Under the pieces are notes generated by a model, which had not been told where the DNA came from, searched no databases, and worked only from the letters and a program-made list of their open reading frames with translations. The position numbers were made by a program, and so were the translations under genes. Source: Zopfochytrium polystomum (taxonomy: Eukaryota > Chytridiomycota > Chytridiomycetes > Chytridiales > Chytridiaceae). Taken from it: a stretch of DNA of 64,000 bases. Positions within the stretch are counted from its first letter, which is position 1; every line of letters begins with the position of its first letter. Shown one piece after another: positions 11,305 to 22,220 of this stretch. Where the stretch lies: positions 1-64,000 of the forward strand of contig JAIVFJ010000254.1 in NCBI GenBank assembly GCA_025765615.1, in the 5' to 3' direction.

Positions 11305-11832
11305 ATGCTGCCTGTAGGTCCCTGCCCGCCAAAATCAAGTGCTTCGTCGTCAACAGGGGGAAGCACTTCCAGCTCTTTAACTATTTCTGTGCCACACACG
11401 CAAAACTCGACCACCTCGGCCCCGTCGCAGGCTCACAGTGTGTCCGGTTCCGGAGTGCCATCATCGTCAGTCTCCGTCAGTACCACAAGCCCCTCCGCTA
11501 CTCCCGTCGCCCGCAACGGAGAAGTTCTGCCGCCGCCCATCCACGTAGCTCTTAACACAACCCCTGGCAAGTGCTGGACTACCGACGGGATAACGATCGT
11601 CAACGTGGACATGTTCGTCTCGGTGAACCGACAACCACAGCTCAACGTCGAGAATGGACTTCCAACGCTGACCGTCACGTTCAACGGTGCGACAAGAGTC
11701 GGAGCCTCAGCAACGAAGTGGAATGTCGCTACAATTGGAATCGCTGGAAACACGTGGACTTTCCAAATTCTGGAGTACCAACCTATGATCGGTATGGCGA
11801 ATCCGCGTCTTTTCATACACTCCGCTAATTAG
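11305..11832 (+). CDS. Ser/Thr-rich linker plus unknown beta-rich domain
   Basis: The open frame has two parts. The first 90 residues are Ser/Thr-rich with several N-glycosylation-type sites, typical of an extracellular linker. The last 80 (GKCWTTDGITIVNVDMFVSV, then LPTLTVTFNGATRVG, NTWTFQILEY) look like a compact beta-strand domain that I do not recognise. No signal peptide lies in this frame. The linker-like composition extends upstream to about 11230 in the same frame (FHFVNYTTSP), so the 5' end is probably an upstream exon or has decayed. It follows the xylanase remnant on the same strand and may be a broken C-terminal module of a secreted enzyme. Function unknown. Confidence 0.4.
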   Translation: MLPVGPCPPKSSASSSTGGSTSSSLTISVPHTQNSTTSAPSQAHSVSGSGVPSSSVSVSTTSPSATPVARNGEVLPPPIHVALNTTPGKCWTTDGITIVNVDMFVSVNRQPQLNVENGLPTLTVTFNGATRVGASATKWNVATIGIAGNTWTFQILEYQPMIGMANPRLFIHSAN

Positions 11833-12464
11833 TATTTCGTCAGGTGGCAACTTTCCTGTTGTCGGTGTGGCTTGCCACAATGGTAACCCACAAGGGCTGT
11901 CGCTTTCAGCGGCTGCTGCTGGCTTTTCTATTGCAGTTTTGTAAATTGAAAAGCTTGTGCTGGAGCTGTGGTGTGGTGAAGCTCGTGCAGAGCTTTTCCT
12001 TTCTTTCTTTCTTGTCTCGATTCTGTATTTTCTCTCCCCAGATTTTCCTCGGTATTCAAGTGTCGTCCCTTTCAGCGGCTTCAGCGGGCTCTTCCGTTCC
12101 ACTTATGCAAATTGGGATGATTGGTACAACGTCTTGCTGAACAGGGCAGCTGCGGCTGTGGGGTTAGATTTTGTTTCGAACAGCACTTTGATCCTTTACA
12201 TTTTTTCTGTTTCTCACAGTCATCTTCCCCTTATTTTGAGTCACTTCGTTCGTGCCAGCCAATCACTTCACGAATTTATGGAAGGACAAAGCCTTGTCAG
12301 TGTTCGTGTCTTCTCCTTTTTCGAAGCACAACAGAGCTGGTCAGGAGCCCAATTACCTTTCCGCCCTTGTCAACGCGATGGAGATCAGACTTGGGAGCGG
12401 ACACGAAAAAATGCGACAGTCATTGTCCAGAGGAAAACAAAAAGAAAACCGAATTGAATAATCC

Positions 12465-13379
12465 ATGTCCCTGGTCATCGGCAACCCGCTCCCTCAGAGT
12501 CGCTTCGACGTGTGCTGGCTCGAACCGCTCAGTGGCGGCCAGCAGTGGAGCAAGCTCATGGGCTGTGCGCTCATCATGTACTGCTACTCCTTCTCGCAGC
12601 GCAAGTCACTTTGGAACGTGCTATTCGTCCACGCACTCTCAGGTTTCCTTGGTACCATCATTGAAAACGTATGGGTCGCGGCGGCCAACTGCAAGATCAT
12701 GGTTCCCGGCGACACGTCATCCAGCTACGCGTACGTGCTTCTGATCAACGAGTTAAACTGGATCCCCCACGAATCGTCGATCATCATCTACTCGTACATC
12801 AAGACAAGAGTGATCTTGAAAAGCGCCGTGATGGAAAAGATCGTAAACTACTTTCTCGGGATCGTTTTCCTCCTCTACGTCGCGTGCCGCGCCAACATCG
12901 GCCGTCTCCGGTTCCAGCACAACTTCCTCTCTGACGACGACATCGCTCTCGCCCACAACTACGTTTACATCCTCTGGATCATCGCCGACGTCGTCCTCTT
13001 CGTTCTCCTCATCTGGAACGTCGTCGATCACCTCTCGAAAAGTCTGACATCTTCGGGGAAAATCATTAAAACTCTCCTCAACTCGTCGCTCCCTCGCTTC
13101 GCCGTGATCTTGTTTAACACCATGGTTCTGTCGGTACTCAACTTTGTCCTTCGCAACCCCGGCCTCGATCCGCAGTCCGTGCTGACGCTCAAGAATCTCT
13201 CAAAGTTTACGTCGCTGGTCAAGGGGACGTACCCGACTTTGATGCTGCTGGATGTGCTGATGACTAAGTTCATGTTGTACGGAAAGGAGGACAAATCTGG
13301 GACAGGAGGCAGGTCGGGACATGGGACTGGATCGCAGATGAAGGCGAATGAATCACTTTCGTCTGGTTTGCGTGCGTGA
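12465..13379 (+). CDS. putative seven-helix membrane protein
   Basis: A single-exon frame of 304 residues starts at MSLVIGNPL. About seven hydrophobic segments can be counted: CALIMYCY, WNVLFVHALSGFLGTIIE, YAYVLLINEL with SSIIIYSY, IVNYFLGIVFLLYVAC, YVYILWIIADVVLFVLLIW, FAVILFNTMVLSVLNFVL and YPTLMLLDVLM. The C-terminus after KFMLYGKED is polar, rich in Gly and Ser, and probably cytoplasmic. Length and helix count fit a 7TM receptor-like topology, but I see no motif of a named GPCR or transporter family. An integral membrane location is well supported; the role is unknown. There are no close relatives in the window. Confidence 0.75.
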   Translation: MSLVIGNPLPQSRFDVCWLEPLSGGQQWSKLMGCALIMYCYSFSQRKSLWNVLFVHALSGFLGTIIENVWVAAANCKIMVPGDTSSSYAYVLLINELNWIPHESSIIIYSYIKTRVILKSAVMEKIVNYFLGIVFLLYVACRANIGRLRFQHNFLSDDDIALAHNYVYILWIIADVVLFVLLIWNVVDHLSKSLTSSGKIIKTLLNSSLPRFAVILFNTMVLSVLNFVLRNPGLDPQSVLTLKNLSKFTSLVKGTYPTLMLLDVLMTKFMLYGKEDKSGTGGRSGHGTGSQMKANESLSSGLRA

Positions 13380-13616
13380 CTGGCGGAGCCTGATACGCTG
13401 GCAAAATATTAATTGTGTCGTTCCAGATGAAGGCTTTATTTGATCAGATGGGATATTATTTTAGAAAAGAGAATTGATCTAATGAGAAAATTGTTTTAGA
13501 ATATCAGATTAAGATGACGCAGTGAAAGCTGTCATGAAACGAGTTTGATTGAACTTAACGTAGGCTGACCCCGTCGAGTTCGAAAGTTGGAGGACGAAAA
13601 AACATCTTCCGCTCGC

Positions 13617-14287
13617 ATGGCCCAGCCACTGACGACACGGGTGGCTAAGTCATTCCCGGTGCTTCCCTCGCACCCTGCAGTGGAGATCAGCAAGTACATC
13701 GATTCGACGACCGAGCGCCTCGCCTTCGCAACTCTGTTTCGCTTGCCGCAAGTGCAGGTCTGGGCCCTGCTTGAAATCCGCAACCCCCACACCGTCAATT
13801 CCACCGACCTCCTCGACTTCTTCCTACGACACCTGCCGCGCGAGCTGCTGGACGATGATTACGCGATGGACGAGGCACGCTCTGTGGAGATCCTTCAGTG
13901 GTGGAAAGACAGCGGGCTGGATTTCGCGTACTCTAATCGGGCGATTGAGTCGGCCTGCTCAAAAGGGCGGGTTGACCTCCTGCAGTGGTGGAAGGACAGC
14001 GGACTCCCACTGAAGTATGACGCGCGAGCGATGGAGCTGGCTTACAATGGTGGAAGGACAGCGGTCTTAGTATCAGACTGGACGCGGAAATCTTCAAGTT
14101 AACCAACAGCCGCCCCGTCCTCGACTGGTGGAAGCAGTCCGGCTTGTTCGAACAGTGGCTGAACGTCCTGCCCGACGCCCGACAGACGCTCCAAGAATTC
14201 GTGTGTTGGTACAGTAAAGATTGCGTCCGAAGTTGGTGGAGGGATCGTCTGGAGGAAATGGGCGGACCAGAGGACGATTCAATGTAA
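13617..14287 (+). pseudogene. ankyrin-type repeat protein, one internal lesion
   Basis: The frame from ATG 13617 has an N-terminal block (ERLAFATLFRLPQVQVWALL) and then hidden ankyrin-type repeats with the signature LQWWKDSGL: VEILQWWKDSGLDFAYS and VDLLQWWKDSGLPLKYD. Right after AMELA the frame changes and the next repeat starts in the middle (LQWWKDSGLSIRLD). It continues to DWWKQSGLFEQWL and a C-terminal SWWRDRLEEMGGPEDDSM stop at 14287. About eight codons of a repeat plus one base are missing at 14040-14048. Without repair the frame stops at 14102. Proteins of this kind are intracellular binding scaffolds. A second, worse-decayed copy follows directly downstream. Confidence 0.7.
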
Positions 14288-14572
14288 GATGGAACCACAG
14301 CAGACTAATAATATACGTGTCGTTTTGCTGACCGATCCCTCGTTTCAGTTCCTTGCCCGAATGAAGGAGGATCCGAAGGAACAAGAACAAACTTCATTGA
14401 AATACAACTATCTTGCAGCGAAATGCATTGGACCTTGTTCGGCCCCCAAACCTCAAAAAAGGTTTCACTCGCTTCTTGTGAACTCTAAAACGACCAAAAC
14501 CATTCTGGACCAAACAAACTTACCGCTTAAAGGTCATGGCCACTTCGCTCAAACAAATATAGAAGCAGTTTT

Positions 14573-15647
14573 ATGTTCTCAAGGTGTGCGGGGATCCAAG
14601 ACAATGGTGGCGGGGCCTTTGCCAAGCCTTCACCGCCGCACGCTTCACCTCGTCTGCTTAGCTCAGTAGTTGAAGTAGAGATCGGCAGTATCGAATCGCC
14701 GCACGAACGCCTCGCCCTGGCCACTCTATTTCGCTTGCCGCAGTTGCAAGTCTGTGCTTTTGGCGAGATCTGCCATCCTCTATCTGTCAGCTCCACCGGT
14801 CTCGTCAACTTTTTGGTGCAACATCTGCCGAGCGGCCTCCTCGATGGGCTTCACGCTTCACGCCATGGACTACGCTCGCTCTGTGGAGGTTCTTCAGTGG
14901 TGGAAAGACAGCGCGCCGGAGATCAGGTTCTCGGAAATTGCGATCGACTTGGAGTGAGAGGAAGGATGGGTCGACATCCTGCAGTGGTGGAAAAAGAGTG
15001 GACTCCCATTCATGTATAATGCGCGAGCGATCAAGCTGGCTTCCAACAAAGGCTTGACGAATGTGCTCCAGTGGTGGAAAGATAGCGGACTGGAGATGAG
15101 GTACGAGCGATGAACAGCAACAACAAGGAAGACAATGCGAAAACGCTGCAGTGGTTGAAGGACAGTGGACAACCTGTGATGTATGATGAGGAAGCAGTTC
15201 GAAGGGCATCGTGCGCAGGCTTCATCGAGGTCCTTCAGTGGAAGGATAGCGGGCTTGACATGCATCTGCGACAGATCTCGCCAGCGAAAGAGGCAAGACG
15301 GACGTTCTGCAATGGTGGAAGGAGAGCGGATATGAGCTCATGCACACCCAGAGCGCTGCGGATCGCGCAATCTGGTGTCAAAGGACGGAAAGCTTGCAAC
15401 GGTGGAAGGTCAGCGGTCTAAGTATCAGACTCGGCGCGGAAGTCTTCAGGTTCTCCCCCAGCCGCCTGGTCCTCGACTGGTGTAAGCAGTCGGGTAGTGG
15501 GTGAAGGACCTGTCCGACCCGCGACAGATGATTCTTGAAACCGTGCATTGGCGCCATGCAGATGGCGAAAGTTGGTAGAGGGATCGTTTGGCGGAGATGG
15601 ACGAACACGAGGAGCTCACATTGTACAGATTGGAGGACGAAATGTAG
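14573..15647 (+). pseudogene. ankyrin-type repeat pseudogene, tandem duplicate
   Basis: This is a decayed copy of the locus at 13617-14287. ERLALATLFRLPQLQVCAFG matches the N-terminal block. Repeats VEVLQWWKDS, VDILQWWKKSGLPFMY, NVLQWWKDSGLEMRY, KTLQWLKDSGQPVMY and VLQWKDSGLDMHL follow, scattered over three frames with in-frame stops. The tail DRLAEMDEHEEL matches DRLEEMGGPEDD of the first copy. At least five indels or nonsense changes separate the pieces. It has more repeats than the first copy, which suggests that copy lost some rather than this one gaining them. Confidence 0.75.
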
Positions 15648-15856
15648 TCAATAAAAGCCTTCCACACTTGGCGTAAAAACCTGTGATTGAACTATCTGAG
15701 AGTCATCGAATGGAAGACGTAGCTCAAGGCTGGACCAACGGGGCTGGGTTAAAGTCTTCGGTGCCAAGTCCTCTACGACGATATCTAGTCAAACGTCTAT
15801 ATATTGGGCGGTTTGTCTAAACAAACCAAATCACAACTACATCAGACAGATCCGCC

Positions 15857-17500
15857 TCATTTGCCCGTACCACTTCGCTCTATCATCGAAGCAGTCCTCG
15901 CCGGAGCCGCAAGCAATCCACCCTTGACGTCCACCGCACTGGGAATAATCGAAACACCCCACCCACCGTCGACGGAATGCGGCACCGCGTGCGGCATCGG
16001 CGAGGCCACAGAATATCCTGCGACCTCAGAGTACGCTGGAAGGTGAGCAATTGTCGAGGTGTGGTTGAGCGTATTGAGGCGCTCTGGAGAAGTATTGAAA
16101 GCTGAGGAGCCGGAGGACGACGCCGAGGGTTCTCCAGACCATGTTCGCTCTTTTGCGTCGATCGCCCTGTCTGGATACTCTTCCGGGAAGAGGTTTGATG
16201 TCTTTTCAGTCGCGTAGATGGAGTCGTGCTGTGCGGATAGTGCCGAAGGGTTGACTGGCTGTTGTGAGGATTGAAGTGCTACTAGAGGTTGCAACGGAAG
16301 CGAGCCTGCGCCGGCCTCTGTGTCCTGCACGTGCGGTCCGTGTGATGGTTCGGGTTTGCTTACAACCGATTTAACGGGTGCGTCGGCCTGCCGCCGCCGT
16401 CGACGGTAAACGATAAGGCCGACGACAAACAGTGCAACCGCCAACGCCGCTGCCGCACCCAGACCTGCAGCAAGCGCCGGAGAGAAGGACGATCCCGACG
16501 ATCCCGACCCACCCGCTCCAGTTGGCGGCGCTTCTACCCCCGGTGTTGGCGCACGCTGGGCGCCGTTCGTCGGCGCGTCCGTCCCAATCGCGATGGATCC
16601 GCCGCTCCCTCCTCCGCTTCCTGATGTCCCAGTTGCTGGAGGAGCTGCTATTCCCGTTCCACTACTGCCTGTTGATGTTGCCCCAGCTCCAGTGTTGGCC
16701 GCACCACTTCCGCCAGGCGCGGCCGTCGCTCCAGAGGTTTGCCCTGGCGGATTCGATGCCGCTGGCCCTCCTGCGGCTGACGATGTTCCGGCGGGAGGGT
16801 TGTTGGCAGAGGTTGTTGCTTGCGGATTGAGGGATGCGGACAGGGCCGCGCAATTTGTGGGCGGCGATGAAGCTCCCACAATGCTGGATCGGGATGTTCA
16901 GTGAGACCGAAACCAGCGAAGAAGGGTCCAACACTCACCATGTCCCACTGATATCGAAAATGGCCAAGTTTGATCGAATGCTCGCAAGATCGTCAGGAAT
17001 GCTTCCGTAAAGTTGCTGATAGCCCAGCCGACTGAGGGTAAGAAGGTCAGCACTGCGCAAATATGTGAACTTTGGCTCTACTCACAGGGTTCTAAGTTTC
17101 GTCAAAGATCCAAAACCAACAGGGATGGTTCCCGTGTAGTAGTTTTGGCTCAAATCCCTGTTGTGGCCTCTTCGTTCAGTATTTGATCCAAACGCTGCCG
17201 CTGGCGGCGACTTACAGCTCCACTAGCTCCGTCAACTGGAAAATCTGCGTCGGGATGCCTCCTTGCATGGATGCGATGGGAAAATCTACGTAGGTGACTC
17301 GCCCGTTCGAATCGCAGATGATTTCCCAGGAATCGCCATTTCCTAGATAGTGGCAGCAGTCTCTGGTTTGAGTGAGGTAAGGACTTCATTCAAATGGTGG
17401 GGAAACGGAGCCAAGCCATTTGATTAACTTACCCCTGTATTGATGGTGCACGATCTGGGAAAGCAGCCCTCACAGCGTTGCAGTCGGACGTTGTGGACAT
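15857..17500 (-). CDS. LRR single-pass membrane protein with LPAYS tail
   Basis: This is the best-resolved LRR locus. Exon 1 contains MSTTSDCNAVRAAFPDRAPS (ATG 17500) and ends before GTAAGT. Exon 2 gives GDCCHYLGNGDSWEIICDSN and IPTQIFQLTELVEL. Exon 3 is DLSQNYYTGTIPVGFGSL, exon 4 RLGYQQLYGSIPDDLA to DISGTC, and the last exon (from about 16887) holds PPTNCAALSASLN, a roughly 120-residue Ser/Thr/Gly/Pro stalk, a TM helix (ALAAGLGAAAALAVALFVVG), RRRRR and a tail with AHLPAYSEVAGY and LAAPARTASMIERS. All LRR junctions split the same Leu codon after two bases. A stop lies just upstream of exon 1, so a signal-peptide exon is expected further 5' but was not found. Likely an extracellular receptor-like or adhesion protein. 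Confidence 0.8.
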
Positions 17501-18506
17501 CTCTGCGCACTCTCCTCCACACACTCAATGGGCTTAGGGGTGGCCCACGAGCAAGAGAGTTTGTGAAAGCAAGTCCTCAGTGACTGTTGATTGGCGATCG
17601 CGCGAGCAGGTTAGAATCGATGGGCTGCGAGGAAGCCGAAGGTGATTCTGCTGTGCTGCAGTGTCTTGCCCTTGCTGCCTTGTCTTTCCACTTCACAAAA
17701 GCCGAAAGCCGTGTGGGCCGACCGAGTCACGCGCGTGCACCGTCCTCAGTTGCATCACCTGGCTCGGTACAACTGGCGGTGAAAGCGGGCAAAAGCCGAA
17801 GACTGCATCACAGATACGCGTCTACTCGCCTGCGCATCGACTCTAGGGTCCACTGCACGTCCGTACTCTGGCCCCGATGGAACATTGTTGCAATCGGAGT
17901 GGCGGTGGCGGAGGCTTAAAAATGACGAAGGTATACGTGCAAGGCGTGTGCAAATAGAATGCGGCGTAGTGGAACCCAGCTGGACTGGTTGGCTTCGTCG
18001 GTGTTGTCCGGCGTGAACTGTCGAGCGCTTGACGAAAGGGCGGGAAAAATATGCAACAGCAGTCAAAGAATTGCAACAGCGAACAAGAGCTGGGCAGCTG
18101 CTTTGTAAGATGTCAGTTGGGCTTTGGTGGATGTCTCTGCCTTCTTTCGCCGCAGCCGACAAGGCAGTGATGTGCGCTTGGGCGGGCGGATGGTCGGAGT
18201 TGTGGGTGGGGCTGCTTGGGCCGATTCTTCTATAAATACTCGACCACCGATCGCTCTCAGATTGCCGTCACACGTCCTTGCTCCCTCAGCTCAACTTTCT
18301 CCGCGAGATCTAGAGGCTTTCGACAGGCGGTTCACTTGGGTTCTTCCCGGGACGCTGGGATCGTCAGCGTGGCTCGCCTCTCGACCTCGAGAACTACACT
18401 CCCCCTTCAACGATGCTGTCAACTTCTTCCTGAAAAGTTTCGGTCCTGGTTTCCCTTAATCTGAGTTGCTTCCCAGAGGCTTGGAGATGATCTCAGCATT
18501 TTTGGC
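17501..18506. other. intergenic with a TATA box at 18231
   Basis: No coding family is recognised. TATAAATA at 18231-18238 is followed by a short open stretch but no long ATG-initiated frame. It could drive transcription through the tandem repeat that begins at 18507. Confidence 0.45.
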
Positions 18507-19575
18507 AAGTAACTTGGATTTTAAGGAGAACCTAGGCTTCCTGTCTTTGCGGTGGTGCCTGTTCGTTTTCTCAGTCCGCATCCACCGCTTCCCCGTCCGT
18601 CCGCCTTCCAACCTAGCCACATTCCTCAAAGTCCGAGTCATCTGCCTCGCTTGCCATTGGGCGTTGAGCCAGTAACTTGGACTATTTGAAGAATTTGGAC
18701 GTCGTGGCGAACCGCTAGTCGGATTCGACCGCTTGTGCTTTCTCCTTTGTCCGCTTCTCCATTTATGAGATGCGCCACATTCTCCAATGTCTAAGTATTC
18801 TGCCTCGATGGAATCAACTTCGAGCCAGTAACTTGGATATTATTGGAGGATTTGGCAGCGACATAGTAAAAATCATAGTTTCGTTTTGCCTCGAAGTTCT
18901 TCAAGGTCTGAGTCGACTGCCCCGTTTAAAAGTGGTTCGGGCCTGTAACTTGGATTTTTTGGAGAACTTCGAGCGCCTTGATTACATATCAAATGCTTCG
19001 TCCCACACCCCTTCCACACCACGACTCGCTCTACTTTTCCAAAATCTCTACTCTGGATTCCTCTTAATCAAAGTTTCTCCCCGAATGCATTTGCGTTGAC
19101 TCAGCGCGTTCGGCAAGTAACTTGGATTTTAAGGAGAACCCAGACTCTTCGAAAACGCGTTAGGGTACGCAGTCGCCTTCATTTTGAAGCCCCAAGTACA
19201 CCACACTTTCCCCCTCCGCGGCCCATCCAACTGAACCACGTTCCTCAAAGTCCGAGTCAACTGCCTCACTTGTCCTGTGCATTTGAGCCAGTAACTTGGA
19301 CTATTTGAAGAATATGTTACTCGAATGTGGGCGCCACACCATGGGCTTTCATCGTCATTCTAGTTCTCGGGCACCGCCACCTTCTCCAATGTCCATGTCA
19401 TCTGCCTGGGAGAATGATCTTCCAGCCGGTAACTATGATTATTTTGGAGAATCTAGTAGGAGTGTTTGAGTCCGCTTGCTTCTTCGGAGATCGGAAATCT
19501 CCAGAAGAGTCTGTAGCTTGCTGCCCCATTCCTTTCATGGTTCGGAACCCGTCACTCGGAAGTTGAAAAATTTCG
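18507..19575. repeat. degenerate tandem array, eight units
   Basis: A core close to GTAACTTGGATTATTTGGAG recurs at about 18508, 18671, 18827, 18944, 19116, 19290, 19428 and, weakly, 19551, with spacings of 117 to 174 bases. In at least five units it is preceded about 50 bases upstream by a second block near CATTCCTCAAAGTCCGAGTC followed by TGCCTC. No frame stays open through the units, and the conserved TAA in the core stops one frame in nearly all of them. It may be a decayed LRR-type coding array or a non-coding repeat. Confidence 0.75.
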
Positions 19576-19756
19576 TTGAATATGGAAGGGACCGCTATGG
19601 CCGCGTGTTTTCAGTGAGCCGTGGCTTGCCCCATCCCCGCTTTCATGTCTCTTTCTTTTGGCTTTACCATTCATGCGAAAGCAAGGGCAAACGACGCAGA
19701 CTCCTGATAAATTTCAAGTTTTCGTTGCGGGATTCATTTCGGACGTTTTTGTTTCT

Positions 19757-20520
19757 TTATTCCCAGCCATCCAATGCACTCTCACGGTCCTTGAACTCTG
19801 CTTGTGCAATGCCTTCGGCGATCCGCACCGCCGCCCTACAGAACGCCTCGAAACCTGCTCCGCCGACCTCACACCCCCTGCAAACCATGCCAACGTGAAG
19901 CCGATGGCCCAGGCCGCAAAGCACCGTCCGTTCTGCAGCGTTGATCAGCGCCGCGGGTTCGCCCGAAAACGAAGACCATGTTTGGGTTGTGTGTGGGTCA
20001 TCGTGGAGATGCTTCCAAGCAAGCACGAGGCACGCGAGAAACGCAAGTCGAGGTGCCGGCGCGTGGTCGGGTCGTCCGGTGCCTTCAACGACAGTGTCTG
20101 GTGGTGGTGTGAGCGGGCGCTCGCGGAGATCCGCAGGTCGTGGAGGGATTGAGGTCACTATTGGTCCCTTTTCCGAGGACGACAGCGCGGCCTTTCGGGT
20201 GCGCGCGCGGTAGCAGGAGAGGTAGTATAGCGCGAGCTGCAGGTCGTAGAAGGTTGACTGTGAGTGCATGACGATGTGGAAGAGGAAGCACTGCGTGGTG
20301 GTGTGGTTGCGGGTCGAGAGGGGAGGTGGGGAGCCAGGGAGTGTGCGCAGCTCTGACAGCCGCGATGTTTGCGGGATCGGAAAAGTCCACATCGATGGTA
20401 ACGGCGGCCAGGTCTGCGGTTGGGGCTCATAGGTTAGAGACGAAGGCGCCAACGACAGCCTTCCTAAGGCGACGCATCGACACACCCACAGATGAGGGCG
20501 TTGCGCAACGCAGCTTCCAT
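19757..20520 (-). CDS. PCL-type cyclin, copy 1, frame-shifted
   Basis: Exon 1 (20520-20490) encodes MEAALRNALI and ends after one base of the next codon at a GT donor. Exon 2 starts at 20413 with LAAVTIDVDF. The cyclin box lies at 19790-20290: HIVMHSQSTFYDLQLALYYL, then LAFLACLVLAWKHLHDD, WSSFSGEPAALINAAERTVL and GLGHRLHV. FCRAAVRIAEGIAQAE closes the domain. These are hallmarks of Pho85-type (PCL) cyclins, which bind a CDK and pick its substrates. The N-terminal piece and the cyclin box are in different frames, with one base too many somewhere in 20290-20400, so this copy is a recent pseudogene or an assembly error. The C-terminus is short and lacks the basic end found in copies 3, 4, 6, 7 and 8. 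Confidence 0.75.
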
Positions 20521-21216
20521 CGATTGATGCAAGTGCTGACTGATGGTTGGTGCGAGTGATGATTGGGAAAAAGACAAATGATGATAACAAAGAACAAACC
20601 TGGTGACGGGAAAGAATTCCGCTCTTACTTTCCGCAAAAGGAAAACGAAACCGAGCGGTGATATGCGGTGCGGAGGATGTCTGCGATCGTTACGGGAAAC
20701 TCTCAATCGACGGGCTTTCCGATGTTTGTCTTTACTCAGCCGTTTGTCCTGTTTGCCAGCACCCGTCCTGACCTTTGCTCAAGTTAGTTGCTTGCAATCG
20801 ACCGGAAAACGGATGCCGTATTTTTCACCAGCACAAGCGAACCAAGTCAGTGCCATGAGCCGAGTTGTGACGGAAATCGGTGTCGCGCAATCGTATTTGC
20901 CCGCCTGTTCGGGCCGAAACCCTTGTGACAACGTAACAGAACACAATTTACTTACCTCCGACCCTTTCCACATTAGGAAAATCTCCTGCTTGCGTCTCCC
21001 GGCCGGAGCAGCTGACTGTATGCAGGAGAAACGACACATTCAAACTCCATCAAACTCTCCAAAAATGACCTGTTCTTGTGAACGGGCACACATACTATCA
21101 ATGGAGGGGAACCGCGAGGTTGACCCAGAGACCGGTAGAAAGAGCGATCGAAAAATGGTTCAGACCCTCACCAGTGGGTGGCCCAAAACAGAACTAGCCA
21201 TTGGTCTAAGAATCTA

Positions 21217-21288
21217 TAGCAGCGGAACGTTTCGATCGTTCGACCTTTGGGTTATGAGCCCAACGTGCTTCCACTACACTACGCTGCT
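21217..21288 (-). tRNA. initiator tRNA-Met (CAT)
   Basis: The 72-base minus-strand sequence folds as a tRNA. The acceptor AGCAGCG pairs with CGCTGCT, including the A1:U72 pair typical of eukaryotic initiators. The anticodon arm TTGGG-CTCATAA-CCCAA has anticodon CAT, and the T arm GAACG-ATCGAAA-CGTTC has the AUCGAAA loop diagnostic of initiator rather than elongator tRNA-Met. There is no intron, and CCA is not encoded. It stands alone between two cyclin genes. Confidence 0.95.
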
Positions 21289-21405
21289 TTCGGTTTACTT
21301 GCCACCGCACACGTTTTTTGGCGAAAAAAGTCTTACATAAACGTGGGCACATTCTCGGAAAAAGGTTGAACAGGACCAACACTTCTTTGGGAAACTTCAA
21401 TTGAA

Positions 21406-22220
21406 TCAAAGGTCCGAGTCGGTTTCATTAGGATACATTTTTTTGGCTGTCCAGTGGCTTTCACCTTTCTGCGTCGCTCCATTTTCGCTTTCCAACTCCT
21501 CTCGCATTTCGTCACAGCCACCTCCTCTGCCCTCCACATCTCTCAAATTTCTTCCACCGGGAACCTCTACGGACCTCGCGAAGCCCGTCACGATCTGTAC
21601 CGCTGCCCCGCGCAACGCGGCAAACCACTCTCCATAAACGAGGGCCACGTGCAGCCGGTATCCGATCGCATCGAGAACCGTCCGTTCCGCGGCGTTGATC
21701 AGCGTTGTGGGCATCCCGGACATGCGCGACCACGACCGCCTGTGCGGTGAGTCGTCGTGGAAGTGCTTCCATGCGAGGATGAGGGATGCGAGAAAGGCGA
21801 GGTGTGGCGGCAGCGAAAGCTGTAGCGATGGCGGAGTGCTGATGGAGGAGACGTCGGTGGTGGGCATGTCGAGTGGCGGAACTGATGTTTAAGACTGCGC
21901 AGGTTAGCTGGGTGGTTTGAGATGGCGTTTGAGACGGCTGCGCCTTTTCCCATGCCAGCACGGAAGCGGCTGAGGTAGAAGAGACCGAGCTGCATGCCGT
22001 AGAAACTCGATCTGGACTGCATGACGGCGTCGAAAAAAAGCGCTGGGTCGCGGACGGGTTGGATGGCGGCGGATCGAGGGCAGTAGCTGATTTGACGAAA
22101 GCGATCGATTGTTTCCGGTTCGAATTGTGAGGTGGATGGGCATTGTGGGTAAAAAGCATTCGGAATGCGGATGGGGCTGACTACACCCAAATTAAGGCGT
22201 TCCGCAGTGGGTCGTCCATC
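21406..22220 (-). pseudogene. PCL-type cyclin, copy 2, disrupted
   Basis: MDDPLRNALI starts at 22220, but the donor position reads GGGTGT instead of a GT at the usual place. The LAAVTID block that opens exon 2 elsewhere is not recognisable. The first half of the cyclin box is clear (FDAVMQSRSSFYGMQLGLFY, LSRFRAGMG). Near 21870-21890 the frame changes by one base, and the second half continues as LAFLASLILAWKHFHDDSP, WSRMSGMPTTLINAAERTVL and AIGYRLHV. Two independent defects make a pseudogene the best reading. It lies between the initiator tRNA and copy 3, on the same strand as both. Confidence 0.7.
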
